12,228 bases of DNA, taken from the NCBI GenBank assembly GCA_900556515.1, contig USPH01000020.1, forward strand, positions 1 through 12,228, given 5' to 3'. The DNA comes from an uncultured Collinsella sp. Lineage in GTDB: Bacteria; Actinomycetota; Coriobacteriia; Coriobacteriales; Coriobacteriaceae. Every line of letters begins with the position of its first letter. Positions within the stretch are counted from its first letter, which is position 1. Below are positions 1 through 8,526 of the stretch, piece by piece. Position numbers and translations under genes: made by a program. Under the pieces are notes generated by a model. It was not told where the DNA came from. It saw nothing but the letters and a program-made list of their open reading frames with translations, and made no database searches.

Positions 1-283
1 ACTTTCCGGTGGCGAGCAGCAGCGCGTCGCCGTCGCCCGCGCTATGGTCAACCGTCCGCCGCTGCTGATCTGCGACGAGCCCACGGGTAACCTCGACCCG
101 GCGATCTCGCTGGGCATCATGAAGCTGCTCGAGCGTATTAACCGCACCGGCACCACCGTGATCGTCGCCACGCACGACCGCGAGATGGTCGATAGCATGC
201 ACCGTCGCGTGATCGCCCTCGAGGGCGGCCACGTTATCCGCGACCAGGAGAGGGGAGGTTACGGCAACTATGGCACCAACTAA
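1..283 (+). CDS. ftsE: FtsE, cell-division ABC transporter ATPase (3' part only)
   Basis: ATP-binding subunit of the FtsEX complex, which sits on the cytoplasmic face of the membrane at the division site and drives conformational changes in FtsX that control peptidoglycan hydrolases. The gene enters from the left edge, and its frame starts at base 2. Visible are the ABC signature [14 protein letters not shown] (bases 2-43), the Walker B segment [13 protein letters not shown] with its catalytic glutamate, and the H-loop histidine in [11 protein letters not shown]. The Walker A motif lies outside the window. The TAA stop (281-283) lies 14 bases inside ftsX, so the two genes overlap and are probably translationally coupled. 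The ABC fold is certain from the motifs; the FtsE identity rests mainly on the following ftsX. Confidence 0.95.
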   Translation, partial: LSGGEQQRVAVARAMVNRPPLLICDEPTGNLDPAISLGIMKLLERINRTGTTVIVATHDREMVDSMHRRVIALEGGHVIRDQERGGYGNYGTN

Positions 284-1190
284 CGTGGGCTACTCCTTCA
301 AAGAGGCAATCAGCCACTTCTTCCGTAACTGGACTACCTCGCTCGGCGCCGTCATCACGATCTTCCTTTCGCTGTTTATCATCGGCCTGTTCATCATGGG
401 CTCCGCGATGCTGAACTCCGTGATCGGCACCGTCGAGGATCAGGTTGTCATCAACGCGTTCATTAGTGATGACGCCGATCAGGCCGATGTTCAGGCTTTT
501 GAGGCCGAACTTAAGACGTGGAATAACGTCAAGTCCGTGACCTATAAGGACAAGGACGACGCGCTGGCCGAGTATACGAGCAAGATGTCGGGCAACGCCG
601 ACGCCACCATGAGCGCGCTCGATGGCCAGAACCCGCTGCCGGCTTCCTTTGCTATTGAGATGGACGATCCGTCCAAGGTCGAGAGCACGGCAGAGAAGCT
701 CAAGAAGGATGCCGATTTCCAGAAGATCGCGGATGACGGCGACGTCAACGCGAGCGTGCTGTACGGCCAGGAGGAAGTGAGCCGCCTGTTCCAGGTGACT
801 AACTACATCCGCATTGCTGCCGTGGTACTCGTCGGCCTGCTGACCTTTATCGCGTTCATCTTTATCAACAACACGATTCGCCTGTCCATCACGGCGCGTC
901 GTCGCGAGATCGCGATCATGCGTCTGGTCGGCGCCAGCAACGGCTTCATTCGCGGCCCGTTTATCACCGAGGGCGTGCTGCAGGCCATTTTGGGCTCGCT
1001 GCTTTCCATCGGCGTGCTGGAGCTGCTGCGCAACCTGATGATTCCGCGTCTGCAGGAGAGCATCGGCTGGATGTCGTTTGCCCTGCCGATGCAGTACTAC
1101 CTGGTGACCTATGCTGCGCTGATCCTGGTCGGCGTGATTATCGGTCTCTTTGGTTCTGCCATCGCCATGCGCCGCTACCTGAGCGTGTAG
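270..1190 (+). CDS. ftsX: FtsX, cell-division permease-like protein
   Basis: Membrane partner of FtsE. In Gram-positive bacteria FtsX relays ATP hydrolysis by FtsE to peptidoglycan hydrolases outside the cell. The 306-aa protein has the expected layout: a short cytoplasmic N-terminus, TM1 at about residues 24-48, a large extracellular domain (about 50-178), then TM2 (181-203), TM3 (231-255) and TM4 (276-300). The conserved cytoplasmic stretch [13 protein letters not shown] (about 211-223), typical of FtsX/MacB-type permeases, follows TM2. The ATG at 270 has a strong ribosome site, AGGGGAGG (251-258), inside the end of ftsE. A terminator follows at 1216-1249, so ftsEX ends a transcription unit. 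Family assignment is secure. Confidence 0.95.
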   Translation: MAPTNVGYSFKEAISHFFRNWTTSLGAVITIFLSLFIIGLFIMGSAMLNSVIGTVEDQVVINAFISDDADQADVQAFEAELKTWNNVKSVTYKDKDDALAEYTSKMSGNADATMSALDGQNPLPASFAIEMDDPSKVESTAEKLKKDADFQKIADDGDVNASVLYGQEEVSRLFQVTNYIRIAAVVLVGLLTFIAFIFINNTIRLSITARRREIAIMRLVGASNGFIRGPFITEGVLQAILGSLLSIGVLELLRNLMIPRLQESIGWMSFALPMQYYLVTYAALILVGVIIGLFGSAIAMRRYLSV

Positions 1191-1215
1191 GCATGCCTGG
1201 AATTCATTCCTTCCA

Positions 1216-1249
1216 ACGGGTCGTCTCTCTTGGGGCGGCCCGTTTTTTG
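1216..1249 (+). terminator. Intrinsic terminator after ftsX
   Basis: An 8-bp stem is formed by ACGGGTCG (1216-1223) and CGGCCCGT (1236-1243) with one G-T pair, followed by a run of six T (1243-1248). It lies 26 bases after the ftsX stop and ends the ftsEX unit. Confidence 0.85.
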
Positions 1250-1325
1250 ATGCCTATGCGACGGCAGGATCGCGAATCATTTGGGTAGACTCTTTGGAGT
1301 CCGCAATCGATAGTAAGGAGGCGCC

Positions 1326-3461
1326 ATGGGGCGCAACAACAAGCATAAGCACGGTGCCCGCAACAAGCGTGGACCGGTGCGCAGCGAGCGCCGCCCGAGC
1401 CTGACCGGACGCGTGCAGCTCCATGAGCACAGTGCCTATGTCATAACCGAGAACGGCGACTACAAGGTTATGGGTCGCGGTAAGCGCGAGATTATGGACG
1501 GCGATACCGTCGCCGTGAGCATTAAGAACAGCCCACATGGTGAGCGTCGTGCCGTGATTGAGGGAGTCGTCGAGCGCGCTGCCATCAGTGTGGTGGGCAC
1601 GTACCAGACGGCCGGTCCGCTCGGCGTGATCGAGCCGCTCGATTCGCGTCTCAAGGCCGATTTCTTTATTTTGCCCGAGGACACCTCGGCCGAGCGCTTG
1701 GGCGTTCATCCCGGTGACGCTGTGGTCGCACGCATTCTGACCTATCCGACGCGCTTGGAATCGGGCACGGTGACCATCGAGCGCCGCATTGGCGGCGATG
1801 ATGCGCCCGACTTGGGCGTTCAGTATGTGATGGCGCGTTATGGCTATACCGACAGCTATCCCGAGGCGGCGCTTGCCGAGGCCGAGGGCCTTTCGCTCGA
1901 TGTGACCGCGGCGCTCAAAGATCCGCTTCGACGCGATCTGCGCGACCGCTTTATCATCACGATCGACCCGGTCGACGCTCGCGACTTTGACGATGCCATT
2001 TCGCTGGAGCGCACGCCCGATGGCGGCTATAAGCTGGGCGTCCACATCGCCGATGTCTCGCACTATGTGGCTTGGGACGGGCATATCGATCTTGAGGCGC
2101 GCCATCGCACGACATCGGTGTATCTGGCCGATCGAGTGCTGCCCATGCTGCCCGAGCGCTTATCGAACGACCTGTGCTCGCTTCGTCCCGACGAGGACCG
2201 TCTGGCGTTTACCGTCGATATTGAACTCGATGCGCAGGGCCGCGTTCGCCGCTACGATCCTTATCCCAGTGTGATTCGCTCGCGCGTGCGAATGGACTAC
2301 GACGGCGCCGAGGCACTGTTGGTGCGTGCCGGCGCGGTGGAGTATGGGGTGCTGGAGGGTGCGGCCGAGGATGTTGCGGCTGCTGAGGCCTCGCGCGAGG
2401 AGGCGCTTGAGCGCGGTCTTGCGTGCGAGAAGGCCGCCCGCGGCTGCAACGTCGACCTCGGCAATTTCCTTGTCGCCGCCAACGAACTCGCCGAACTTCG
2501 CCGTCGTATTCGTCGCGTCCGCGGCTCAGTCGATTTTGACACGGCCGAGATTCGCGCTCTATTGGATGAGGACGGAGTACCCGTGCAGATTGTGGCGCGC
2601 GAGCGTTCGTGTGCCACGTCGCTTATCGAGGAAGCCATGCTGCTCGCCAACGAGTGCGTGGCCGAGTGGCTGGCCGACCGCGACATTGAGGCTTGCTATC
2701 GCGTGCACGATGATCCCAGTCCCGATAGCCTGCACGGCGCCGCCGTGGCGCTGGCGCAGCTGGGCATCATCGACGACCGCCGTGCGGCTGGTATTGCCCT
2801 GGGAAGTCCCGATGAGCTGCAGGCTGCGGTCGACGCCGCGGCTGGCACGGCCAACGCGCCGCTTGTCAACACGCTGCTGTTGCGCAGCATGCAGCGCGCA
2901 CTGTACAAGCCGCGCAACGAAGGCCACTTTGCGCTTGCCGCTCCGTGCTACTGCCACTTTACGAGTCCTATCCGCCGCTATCCCGATTTGGTGGTGCACC
3001 GCGTGCTCAAGCTGCAGCTGGCCTATGAGCAGCTGGGCGGCAAGGACGCCTTGGCACGCACGCCCCGGCTCATCGGTAAGGGTCGCGAGTCCCTGCCACG
3101 CATTCTGCCGCAGATTTGCCGTGCATGCAGCGATGCGGAGCGTGCGGCCGATGCCGCCAGCCATGCGACGCAAAAGATCAAGATTGCCCAGTACTACGAG
3201 GATCGCCTGGGCGAGCGCTATGCCGGAACGGTCTCGTGGGTCAGCAGCATGGGCCTGTTCGTACGCTTGGATCTGACGCAGGTCGAGGGCCTGGTTTCAA
3301 TTAAGAGCCTGGGCAACGAGTGGTTCGAGTTTGACGAGGACGCGCTCACGCTCACAGGTGCCGACACGGGGACCCGCTATGAGCTGGGGCAGCGCGTGGT
3401 CATCGAGGTCTCGCGCGTCAATACCACGCGCGGGCACTTGGACTTTAAGCTAATCCATTAG
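1326..3461 (+). CDS. rnr: Ribonuclease R (RNB-family 3'-5' exoribonuclease)
   Basis: Processive 3'-5' exoribonuclease that degrades structured RNA, including rRNA and mRNA fragments, in the cytoplasm. The 711-aa protein is within the usual RNase R range. A basic N-terminus (residues 1-24) precedes cold-shock-type RNA-binding domains (about 25-160). The RNB catalytic domain carries the four metal-binding aspartates in TIDPVDARDFDDA (D214, D220, D222, D223, matching E. coli D272/278/280/281), GVHIADVSHYV (about 238-248) and the HFTSPIRRYPDLVVHR segment. A C-terminal S1 domain (about 628-711) starts at ERYAGTVSWVSSMGLFV. The long lysine-rich tail of E. coli RNase R is absent. ATG 1326 has an ideal site, AAGGAGG (1315-1321). 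The gene is monocistronic between two terminators; smpB and ssrA, frequent neighbours of rnr in Gram-positives, do not follow here. Confidence 0.96.
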   Translation: MGRNNKHKHGARNKRGPVRSERRPSLTGRVQLHEHSAYVITENGDYKVMGRGKREIMDGDTVAVSIKNSPHGERRAVIEGVVERAAISVVGTYQTAGPLGVIEPLDSRLKADFFILPEDTSAERLGVHPGDAVVARILTYPTRLESGTVTIERRIGGDDAPDLGVQYVMARYGYTDSYPEAALAEAEGLSLDVTAALKDPLRRDLRDRFIITIDPVDARDFDDAISLERTPDGGYKLGVHIADVSHYVAWDGHIDLEARHRTTSVYLADRVLPMLPERLSNDLCSLRPDEDRLAFTVDIELDAQGRVRRYDPYPSVIRSRVRMDYDGAEALLVRAGAVEYGVLEGAAEDVAAAEASREEALERGLACEKAARGCNVDLGNFLVAANELAELRRRIRRVRGSVDFDTAEIRALLDEDGVPVQIVARERSCATSLIEEAMLLANECVAEWLADRDIEACYRVHDDPSPDSLHGAAVALAQLGIIDDRRAAGIALGSPDELQAAVDAAAGTANAPLVNTLLLRSMQRALYKPRNEGHFALAAPCYCHFTSPIRRYPDLVVHRVLKLQLAYEQLGGKDALARTPRLIGKGRESLPRILPQICRACSDAERAADAASHATQKIKIAQYYEDRLGERYAGTVSWVSSMGLFVRLDLTQVEGLVSIKSLGNEWFEFDEDALTLTGADTGTRYELGQRVVIEVSRVNTTRGHLDFKLIH

Positions 3462-3487
3462 CCAAATCACGACTCGTGGCGGGAGAA

Positions 3488-3523
3488 CGGAGGGCGGTCT
3501 TTCGGGGCCGCCCTCCGCGTTTG
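3488..3523 (+). terminator. Terminator-like hairpin after rnr
   Basis: A perfect 10-bp stem, CGGAGGGCGG (3488-3497) with CCGCCCTCCG (3508-3517), has a 10-base loop. Only a short T run (CGTTT) follows, so the hairpin is strong but the U-tract is weak. A shorter inverted pair, TCACGA (3467-3472) and TCGTGA (3526-3531), flanks it. The most likely role is ending rnr transcription. Confidence 0.7.
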
Positions 3524-3559
3524 GATCGTGACTACCTTGCCGTCTGCTCGGCTGCCCGC

Positions 3560-3620
3560 TTACCTGCTATTTGAGAGGTAAAACCTACCAAAATAAACCT
3601 GTCCCTTTTTGGCAGGTTTA
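3560..3620. repeat. Cluster of inverted AACCT-type motifs upstream of the recombinase
   Basis: Two inverted repeats lie in 61 bases: TTACCT (3560-3565) / AGGTAA (3576-3581), and TAAACCTG (3594-3601) / CAGGTTTA (3613-3620, 11-base spacer). An unpaired AAACCTACC lies between them (3582-3590). That makes five copies of an A(A/T)ACCT-like motif, three on the plus and two on the minus strand. The cluster ends 18 bases before the recombinase ATG. By analogy with resolvase/invertase genes it may be the enzyme's own recombination site, its operator, or both; this role is inferred. A promoter-like TTGAGA (3571-3576), 17 bases, TAAACC (3594-3599) overlaps it. Confidence 0.6.
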
Positions 3621-3638
3621 CAAGAAAGCGGGGATGAG

Positions 3639-4244
3639 ATGGCGACGGTGTACGGTTATGCGCGGGTGAGCTCGCGCGATCAGAATCTGAACCGGCAGCT
3701 GGATGCGCTGGGCGCCTATGGCGTGGGCTCGGCGAATATTTATGCCGACCATGCGAGCGGCAAGGACTTCGACCGCCCGCGGTATCGCGAGCTGCTGCAC
3801 GTCCTGGGAGACGGGGACGTGCTGGTGGTGCTTTCTATCGACCGACTTGGCCGTAATTACTCCGAGATTCTTGAGGAATGGCGACGCATTACCAAGGATC
3901 TCGGGGTTGCCATTGTGGTGTTGGACATGCCATTGCTTGACACGCGCGCCAGGGCCAGCGGCGCGCCGGATGTGACCAACACCCTGATTGCCGATATTGT
4001 GCTGCAACTGCTGAGCTACGTGGCGCAGGTGGAGCGCGAGAATATCCATCGGCGCCAGGCGGAGGGGATTGCAGCGGCGCGGGCGCGAGGGGTTCGTTTC
4101 GGTCGACCTCGCAAGCCGTGCCCTCCTCAGTTTGAGCTGGTGCGCGATAGCTATGAGGCAGGCGATATTACGCGCAGCCAGGCAGCAAAGTGCCTGGGCG
4201 TGTGCGTGGGGACGTTCGATCGCTGGATGCGCGAGGCGGGGTAG
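3639..4244 (+). CDS. Serine site-specific recombinase (resolvase/invertase family)
   Basis: Small serine recombinase that cuts and rejoins DNA through a phosphoserine link; members act as transposon resolvases, DNA invertases or plasmid/phage maintenance enzymes. The 201-aa protein has the complete family layout. The catalytic N-terminal domain shows YGYARVSSRDQ (nucleophile Ser11, Arg9) and SIDRLGRN (Arg69, Arg72, matching gamma-delta R68 and R71). A long helix with VERENIHRRQAEGIAAAR (about 131-148) follows. The C-terminal helix-turn-helix (about 157-200) begins at FGRPRKP and carries SQAAKCLGVCVGTFDRW. I chose ATG 3639 because MATVYGYARVS is the normal family start; an in-frame TTG at 3609 falls inside the upstream inverted repeat. 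The ribosome site is only GGGG (3630-3633). No transposase or other mobile gene lies beside it, so its target is unknown. Confidence 0.9.
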   Translation: MATVYGYARVSSRDQNLNRQLDALGAYGVGSANIYADHASGKDFDRPRYRELLHVLGDGDVLVVLSIDRLGRNYSEILEEWRRITKDLGVAIVVLDMPLLDTRARASGAPDVTNTLIADIVLQLLSYVAQVERENIHRRQAEGIAAARARGVRFGRPRKPCPPQFELVRDSYEAGDITRSQAAKCLGVCVGTFDRWMREAG

Positions 4245-4349
4245 GGGTTTGCGTCGCTTTGTCGCTTCCTGTTGTGATTCAAATTTTGATACGGTGGCGA
4301 TGTCATTTGGGGCTACACTCGCTGATATTCAAAAAAAGGAGGTAGGCCC

Positions 4350-4931
4350 TTGGCGCGCGTAAAACAAATAATCGGATGGACCGCGATCGTTCTGTTCGCT
4401 GCAACGCTGGCGGGCATCTGGGTGCTGACGGAGCAAAATGCGGTGGAGACGTCGTTGCTGAGCGAGTCCACCGCGCGTGTGGTGGAGGGTCAGGCTACGG
4501 GCGTACAGGCTGCCAATGCCACGGGTGAAGCTCAGACGGAGAACGGAATGACCGGGGGCACCGATTCGGCTGCCTCGAATGTACGGTCTGGCCGACTTGC
4601 TTCCATTCGCATGTGGGTGGGCACGAACGTCCGTCGCGTTGCCCATACCGTAGAGTTTTTCTTCGTCGGATTGTTCGCCTCGGTGGTCGTGGTTTGCTTT
4701 TCCAGGCGTCCGTGGAGCGTATGCTCCCGTTGCCTGCCCGCATTGCTATTTTGCGCCGCCTGCTCCATTGGCGATCAGGTGCATAAGATCTTTGTTCCCG
4801 GCAGGCATTTCGACGTTATCGATTTAGGATTCGATGCTGCGGGCTATGTCACCGCGATGCTGTTGGTATTGCTGGCAGCGGCGTTGGTGCGCCATGCGAC
4901 TCGGCCGATCGGCGCCCATGCGAGGCGCTAG
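4350..4931 (+). CDS. VanZ-like family membrane protein
   Basis: 193-aa predicted membrane protein of the VanZ-like family. VanZ itself contributes to teicoplanin resistance, but most family members have no known function. Visible are TM1 (about 7-26), the family signature RRVAH (95-99) opening TM2 (about 98-117), TM3 (about 127-141), the second signature GDQVHKIFVPGRHFDVIDLGFD (141-162, with D142, H145, R152 and D162) and a last TM (about 163-182). Between TM1 and RRVAH lies an unusual stretch of about 50 residues rich in Ala, Thr, Gly, Glu and Ser with no predicted fold. The start is TTG 4350, chosen because AAGGAGG (4336-4342) lies 7 bases upstream. A weak -10-like TACACT lies at 4314-4319. 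Function in this organism cannot be inferred. Confidence 0.8.
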   Translation: MARVKQIIGWTAIVLFAATLAGIWVLTEQNAVETSLLSESTARVVEGQATGVQAANATGEAQTENGMTGGTDSAASNVRSGRLASIRMWVGTNVRRVAHTVEFFFVGLFASVVVVCFSRRPWSVCSRCLPALLFCAACSIGDQVHKIFVPGRHFDVIDLGFDAAGYVTAMLLVLLAAALVRHATRPIGAHARR

Positions 4932-5012
4932 CCGGTAACAAACCCGTTTCTGATAATGCGACCTTGTTGAATTATTTTGTGTCGCGCGTATTTCCGAGCG
5001 GTCGGATTTGAG

Positions 5013-5040
5013 GGGCGAGCGGTAGAACGCTCGCCCTTTG
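5013..5040 (+). terminator. Hairpin terminator after the VanZ-like gene
   Basis: A perfect 9-bp stem, GGGCGAGCG (5013-5021) with CGCTCGCCC (5028-5036), has a 6-base loop and only TTT after it. It lies 81 bases beyond the VanZ-like stop and upstream of the regulator gene, separating the two units. Confidence 0.7.
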
Positions 5041-5061
5041 TGCGCCACGATGCGGCACAAT

Positions 5062-5090
5062 GTACCGTAAAAGCTGTTTATATCCGGTAC
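5062..5090. promoter_or_regulatory. Inverted repeat before the regulator, candidate MurR operator
   Basis: GTACCG (5062-5067) is repeated inverted as CGGTAC (5085-5090) with a 17-base spacer, 46 bases before the regulator ATG. The AT-rich TTATAT (5078-5083) inside it could be a -10 element, but no convincing -35 is seen. RpiR/MurR-type regulators bind inverted repeats near their own promoters, so an autoregulatory operator is plausible but unproven. Confidence 0.35.
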
Positions 5091-5135
5091 GAATCGTTCG
5101 TTGGTCTTTAATTCTTCTCAACGGAGGTGTTTGGG

Positions 5136-5987
5136 ATGGCAAACGGATTGCTTTTGCGGCTTCGCGAGCGTGAGCTCAGCGCGAGCCCGGCGGAACGCAA
5201 TGTCATCGCATATGTAAGCGCTCATCCGCACGAGGTGGTCGGGCTGTCCGTCCGTGGTCTTGCCGATGCCACGTTCTCCTCGCCCTCGAGCATTTTGCGC
5301 TTTTGCAAGCGCTTGAGTTTTGCGGGCTACAAGGAGTTCCAGCGCGAACTGATTGCCGAGCTGGCGCTCTTGGGTGACAAGAAAGACGTTGCCCTCGAGG
5401 ACATCTCCATGGATGACAGCGTCGAACGTATCGTGGGGAAGGTGATGAAAAGCAACGTGCGCACGATCGAAGCGACGGCGCGAACGCTCGATTACACCGT
5501 CTTGGAGCGATGTGCGGCCTATCTTAAGCGGGCACGCGCGGTCAATCTGTTCGGTATCGGTGCCTCTCGTTTGGTCGCGCACGATCTGGCGCAAAAGCTC
5601 ATGCGTGTCGACAAAGAGTGCCATCTGTACGACGACTGGCATGATCAGCTCTTGTGTGCCAAGAACATGCATGAGGGCGATATGGCAATCGCCTTTAGCT
5701 ACTCGGGCTTGACGCAAGAGGTGCTGGACTGCACCGCCGAGGCCCAACGTCACAACTGTCCCGTTGTGGCCGTGACCAAAGTAGATGGATCATCCAAGCT
5801 TGCCACCATGGCCGATGCCGTGCTCGGCGTCGCTGCGAGTGAGCCCTTGGTCCGCAGCGGTGCCATGGCTTCGCGTATGGCTCAGCTTATGGTTGTCGAT
5901 GCCCTGTACGCTGCTTACGTTGCCAGCGACTACGAACGAGCGACGCATGTCATTAAGCAAAACTACATCGAGAAACAGGAAAGATGA
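5136..5987 (+). CDS. murR: RpiR/MurR-family transcriptional regulator (HTH + SIS)
   Basis: Sugar-phosphate-responsive DNA-binding regulator. The N-terminal RpiR helix-turn-helix (about residues 1-78) includes SVRGLADATFSSPSSILRFCKRLSFAGYKEF in pieces at about 38-68. The SIS sugar-phosphate isomerase-like effector domain (about 120-260) has NLFGIGAS (137-144) and IAFSYSGLTQEV (185-196) as phosphosugar-binding loops. Its 283 aa match the usual length for the family. ATG 5136 is preferred because ACGGAGG (5121-5127) sits 8 bases upstream; the in-frame GTG at 5127 overlaps that site. The stop is only 10 bases before murQ, so the two are one operon. E. coli MurR is an SIS regulator responding to MurNAc-6-phosphate, and the same role is inferred here from context. 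Repression versus activation cannot be told from sequence. Confidence 0.85.
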   Translation: MANGLLLRLRERELSASPAERNVIAYVSAHPHEVVGLSVRGLADATFSSPSSILRFCKRLSFAGYKEFQRELIAELALLGDKKDVALEDISMDDSVERIVGKVMKSNVRTIEATARTLDYTVLERCAAYLKRARAVNLFGIGASRLVAHDLAQKLMRVDKECHLYDDWHDQLLCAKNMHEGDMAIAFSYSGLTQEVLDCTAEAQRHNCPVVAVTKVDGSSKLATMADAVLGVAASEPLVRSGAMASRMAQLMVVDALYAAYVASDYERATHVIKQNYIEKQER

Positions 5988-5997
5988 GGTGAATGAA

Positions 5998-6921
<924 letters not shown>

Positions 6922-6978
6922 GTGCGCGGCGTGAGCTGATATGACATCCAGACGAGATACCCAATACAAGGAGGAGTT

Positions 6979-8409
6979 ATGACGAACAAAGAGCTGGCTC
7001 AAAAGCTGCTGGACCTTTTGGGCGGTAAAGACAACGTGCTGGCAAACGCGGCGTGCATGACGCGCCTGCGCGTGACCGTCAAAGACACGGGCAACGTCGA
7101 CACGGAGGGTATTAAGGCGCTCGACGGCGTGATGGGCCTGGTCGAGGACGACACGATGCAGATCGTGCTGGGTCCGGGCAAGGTGAATAAGGTGCTCGAG
7201 GAGTTCTCCAAGTTCACCGGCCTCGCGAAAGGCGTTGCTGACGAGAGCGTGGTTGACGCTGCGGCCACAAATAAGGCCGCGCAGAAGGCCAAGTACGAGT
7301 CCAAGCCGGTTCAGGCCTTCCTCAAGAAGATTTCCAATGTCTTCGTCGCCCTGCTTCCCGGCATCATTGCGGCTGGCCTCATCAACGGTATCTGCAACGT
7401 CATTAACGTCTCGACGGCAGGCGCGCTTGCAGGCGAGTGGTGGTACCAGGGCATTCGTTCCATGGGTTGGGCCCTCTTCGCCTATCTGCCCATCTTGGTG
7501 GGCTATAACGCGGCACGCGAGTTTGGTGGCTCCGCTGCACTGGGCGGTATCGCCGGCATGATGTGTATCGCCAACAGCGCCATGCCCCTGCTTGCGCCTG
7601 GCGCGGCTGATCCTGCCACTGCCATTCTGCTGCCGCTCACCAATGCGCAGTACAACCCCGCAGTGGGCGGCATGATCGCGGCTCTCATCGCTGGTGCGTT
7701 TTTCGCCTGGATGGAGCGTCAGATTCGCAAGGTCATGCCCAACGCGCTTGATACGTTCCTGTCCCCGCTGCTGGTGCTCATCATCGGCGCCTTTGCTCTG
7801 ATGCTTGTCATCCAGCCGGTTGGCGCTTGGCTGACGACCGCGATCTTTAGCGTCCTCACCTTTATCTTCGAGAAGCTGGGCGTCCTGGGCGGCTATATCC
7901 TGTCGGCAGGCTTCTTGCCGCTGGTGTCCGTCGGCCTGCATCAGGCGCTCACGCCGATCCACGCTATGCTCAACGATCCCGACGGCGCTACCAAGGGCAT
8001 CAATTACCTGCTGCCCATCCTTATGATGGCTGGCGGCGGCCAGGTCGGTGCCGGTTTGGCGCTGTACTTTAAGACCAAGAACGCCAAGCTCAAGAAGTAT
8101 GTCGCCGAGTCCATCCCCGTTGGCATCCTGGGCGTGGGCGAGCCTCTGATGTATGCCGTTACGCTGCCGCTCGTTCGTCCGTTTGTGACGGCCTGCCTGG
8201 GTGCCGGATTTGGCGGCGCGCTCGCGGCGCTGCTTCACATCGGCACGGTTTCTCAGGGCGTTTCCGGTCTGTTTGGCCTGCTGATCGTCGTTCCTGGCAA
8301 GCAGCTCGGCTACGTTGCCGCTATGCTGCTTGCCTATGCCGCCGGCTTTGTCCTGACGTGGTTCTTTGGCGTCGACGAGCAGAAGATCAACGAGTTTTTT
8401 GGCGAGTAG
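6979..8409 (+). CDS. murP: PTS EIIBC transporter, MurNAc (MurP) type
   Basis: Phosphotransferase-system permease of the glucose/GlcNAc superfamily that phosphorylates its sugar during uptake. The EIIB domain (about residues 1-85) has the phospho-accepting cysteine C26 in NAACMTRLRV. A linker (about 86-112) leads into a multi-spanning EIIC domain (about 113-465), which holds the conserved sugar-binding-type segment GVGEPLMYAVTLPLVRPF (about 385-402). No EIIA domain is fused, as in E. coli MurP, which borrows EIIA-Glc; the EIIA donor must be encoded elsewhere. ATG 6979 follows an excellent AAGGAGGAG (6968-6976). It lies 57 bases after murQ in the same operon. MurNAc or MurNAc-GlcNAc specificity is inferred from the neighbours; another amino sugar or beta-glucoside cannot be excluded from sequence alone. 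Confidence 0.85.
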   Translation: MTNKELAQKLLDLLGGKDNVLANAACMTRLRVTVKDTGNVDTEGIKALDGVMGLVEDDTMQIVLGPGKVNKVLEEFSKFTGLAKGVADESVVDAAATNKAAQKAKYESKPVQAFLKKISNVFVALLPGIIAAGLINGICNVINVSTAGALAGEWWYQGIRSMGWALFAYLPILVGYNAAREFGGSAALGGIAGMMCIANSAMPLLAPGAADPATAILLPLTNAQYNPAVGGMIAALIAGAFFAWMERQIRKVMPNALDTFLSPLLVLIIGAFALMLVIQPVGAWLTTAIFSVLTFIFEKLGVLGGYILSAGFLPLVSVGLHQALTPIHAMLNDPDGATKGINYLLPILMMAGGGQVGAGLALYFKTKNAKLKKYVAESIPVGILGVGEPLMYAVTLPLVRPFVTACLGAGFGGALAALLHIGTVSQGVSGLFGLLIVVPGKQLGYVAAMLLAYAAGFVLTWFFGVDEQKINEFFGE

Positions 8410-8441
8410 TCTGATGCTGCGCGCCATGTCATTCGAACGTC

Positions 8442-8470
8442 TTGACGTGCCGCAGATCTCTTGATGCTAT
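8442..8470 (+). promoter_or_regulatory. Weak promoter candidate upstream of mupG
   Basis: TTGACG (8442-8447) and TGCTAT (8465-8470) are separated by 17 bases. The -35 is near consensus, but the -10 matches only three of six bases. Transcripts from here would start just before the terminator hairpin at 8477-8510, which would make that hairpin a leader element. Confidence 0.3.
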
Positions 8471-8476
8471 GGTTGT

Positions 8477-8510
8477 GCCGGCGGGGCTAACTGCTCCGCC
8501 GGCCTTTTTT
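8477..8510 (+). terminator. Strong intrinsic terminator between murP and mupG
   Basis: A perfect 8-bp GC stem, GCCGGCGG (8477-8484) with CCGCCGGC (8496-8503), is followed by six T (8505-8510). The ribosome site of mupG, AAAGGAG (8511-8517), begins directly after the T run, so this hairpin lies in the leader of any mupG transcript coming from upstream. It should lower mupG expression relative to murP, or act as an attenuator. Confidence 0.85.
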
Positions 8511-8526
8511 AAAGGAGCGTTGAAGC

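Noticed and set aside
1254..2105. 283-aa open frame on the minus strand opposite rnr
   Set aside because: No ribosome site or recognisable domain; it covers the RNase R catalytic region in antisense and is a composition artefact.
2326..3276. 316-aa open frame on the plus strand inside rnr
   Set aside because: Arg/Ala/Ser-rich frame-shifted shadow of the RNase R gene; the true frame contains the conserved RNB motifs.
3462..3638. Searched for a tmRNA or other RNA gene after rnr
   Set aside because: The gap is only 177 bases, is filled by a hairpin and the repeat cluster, and shows no tRNA-like ends.
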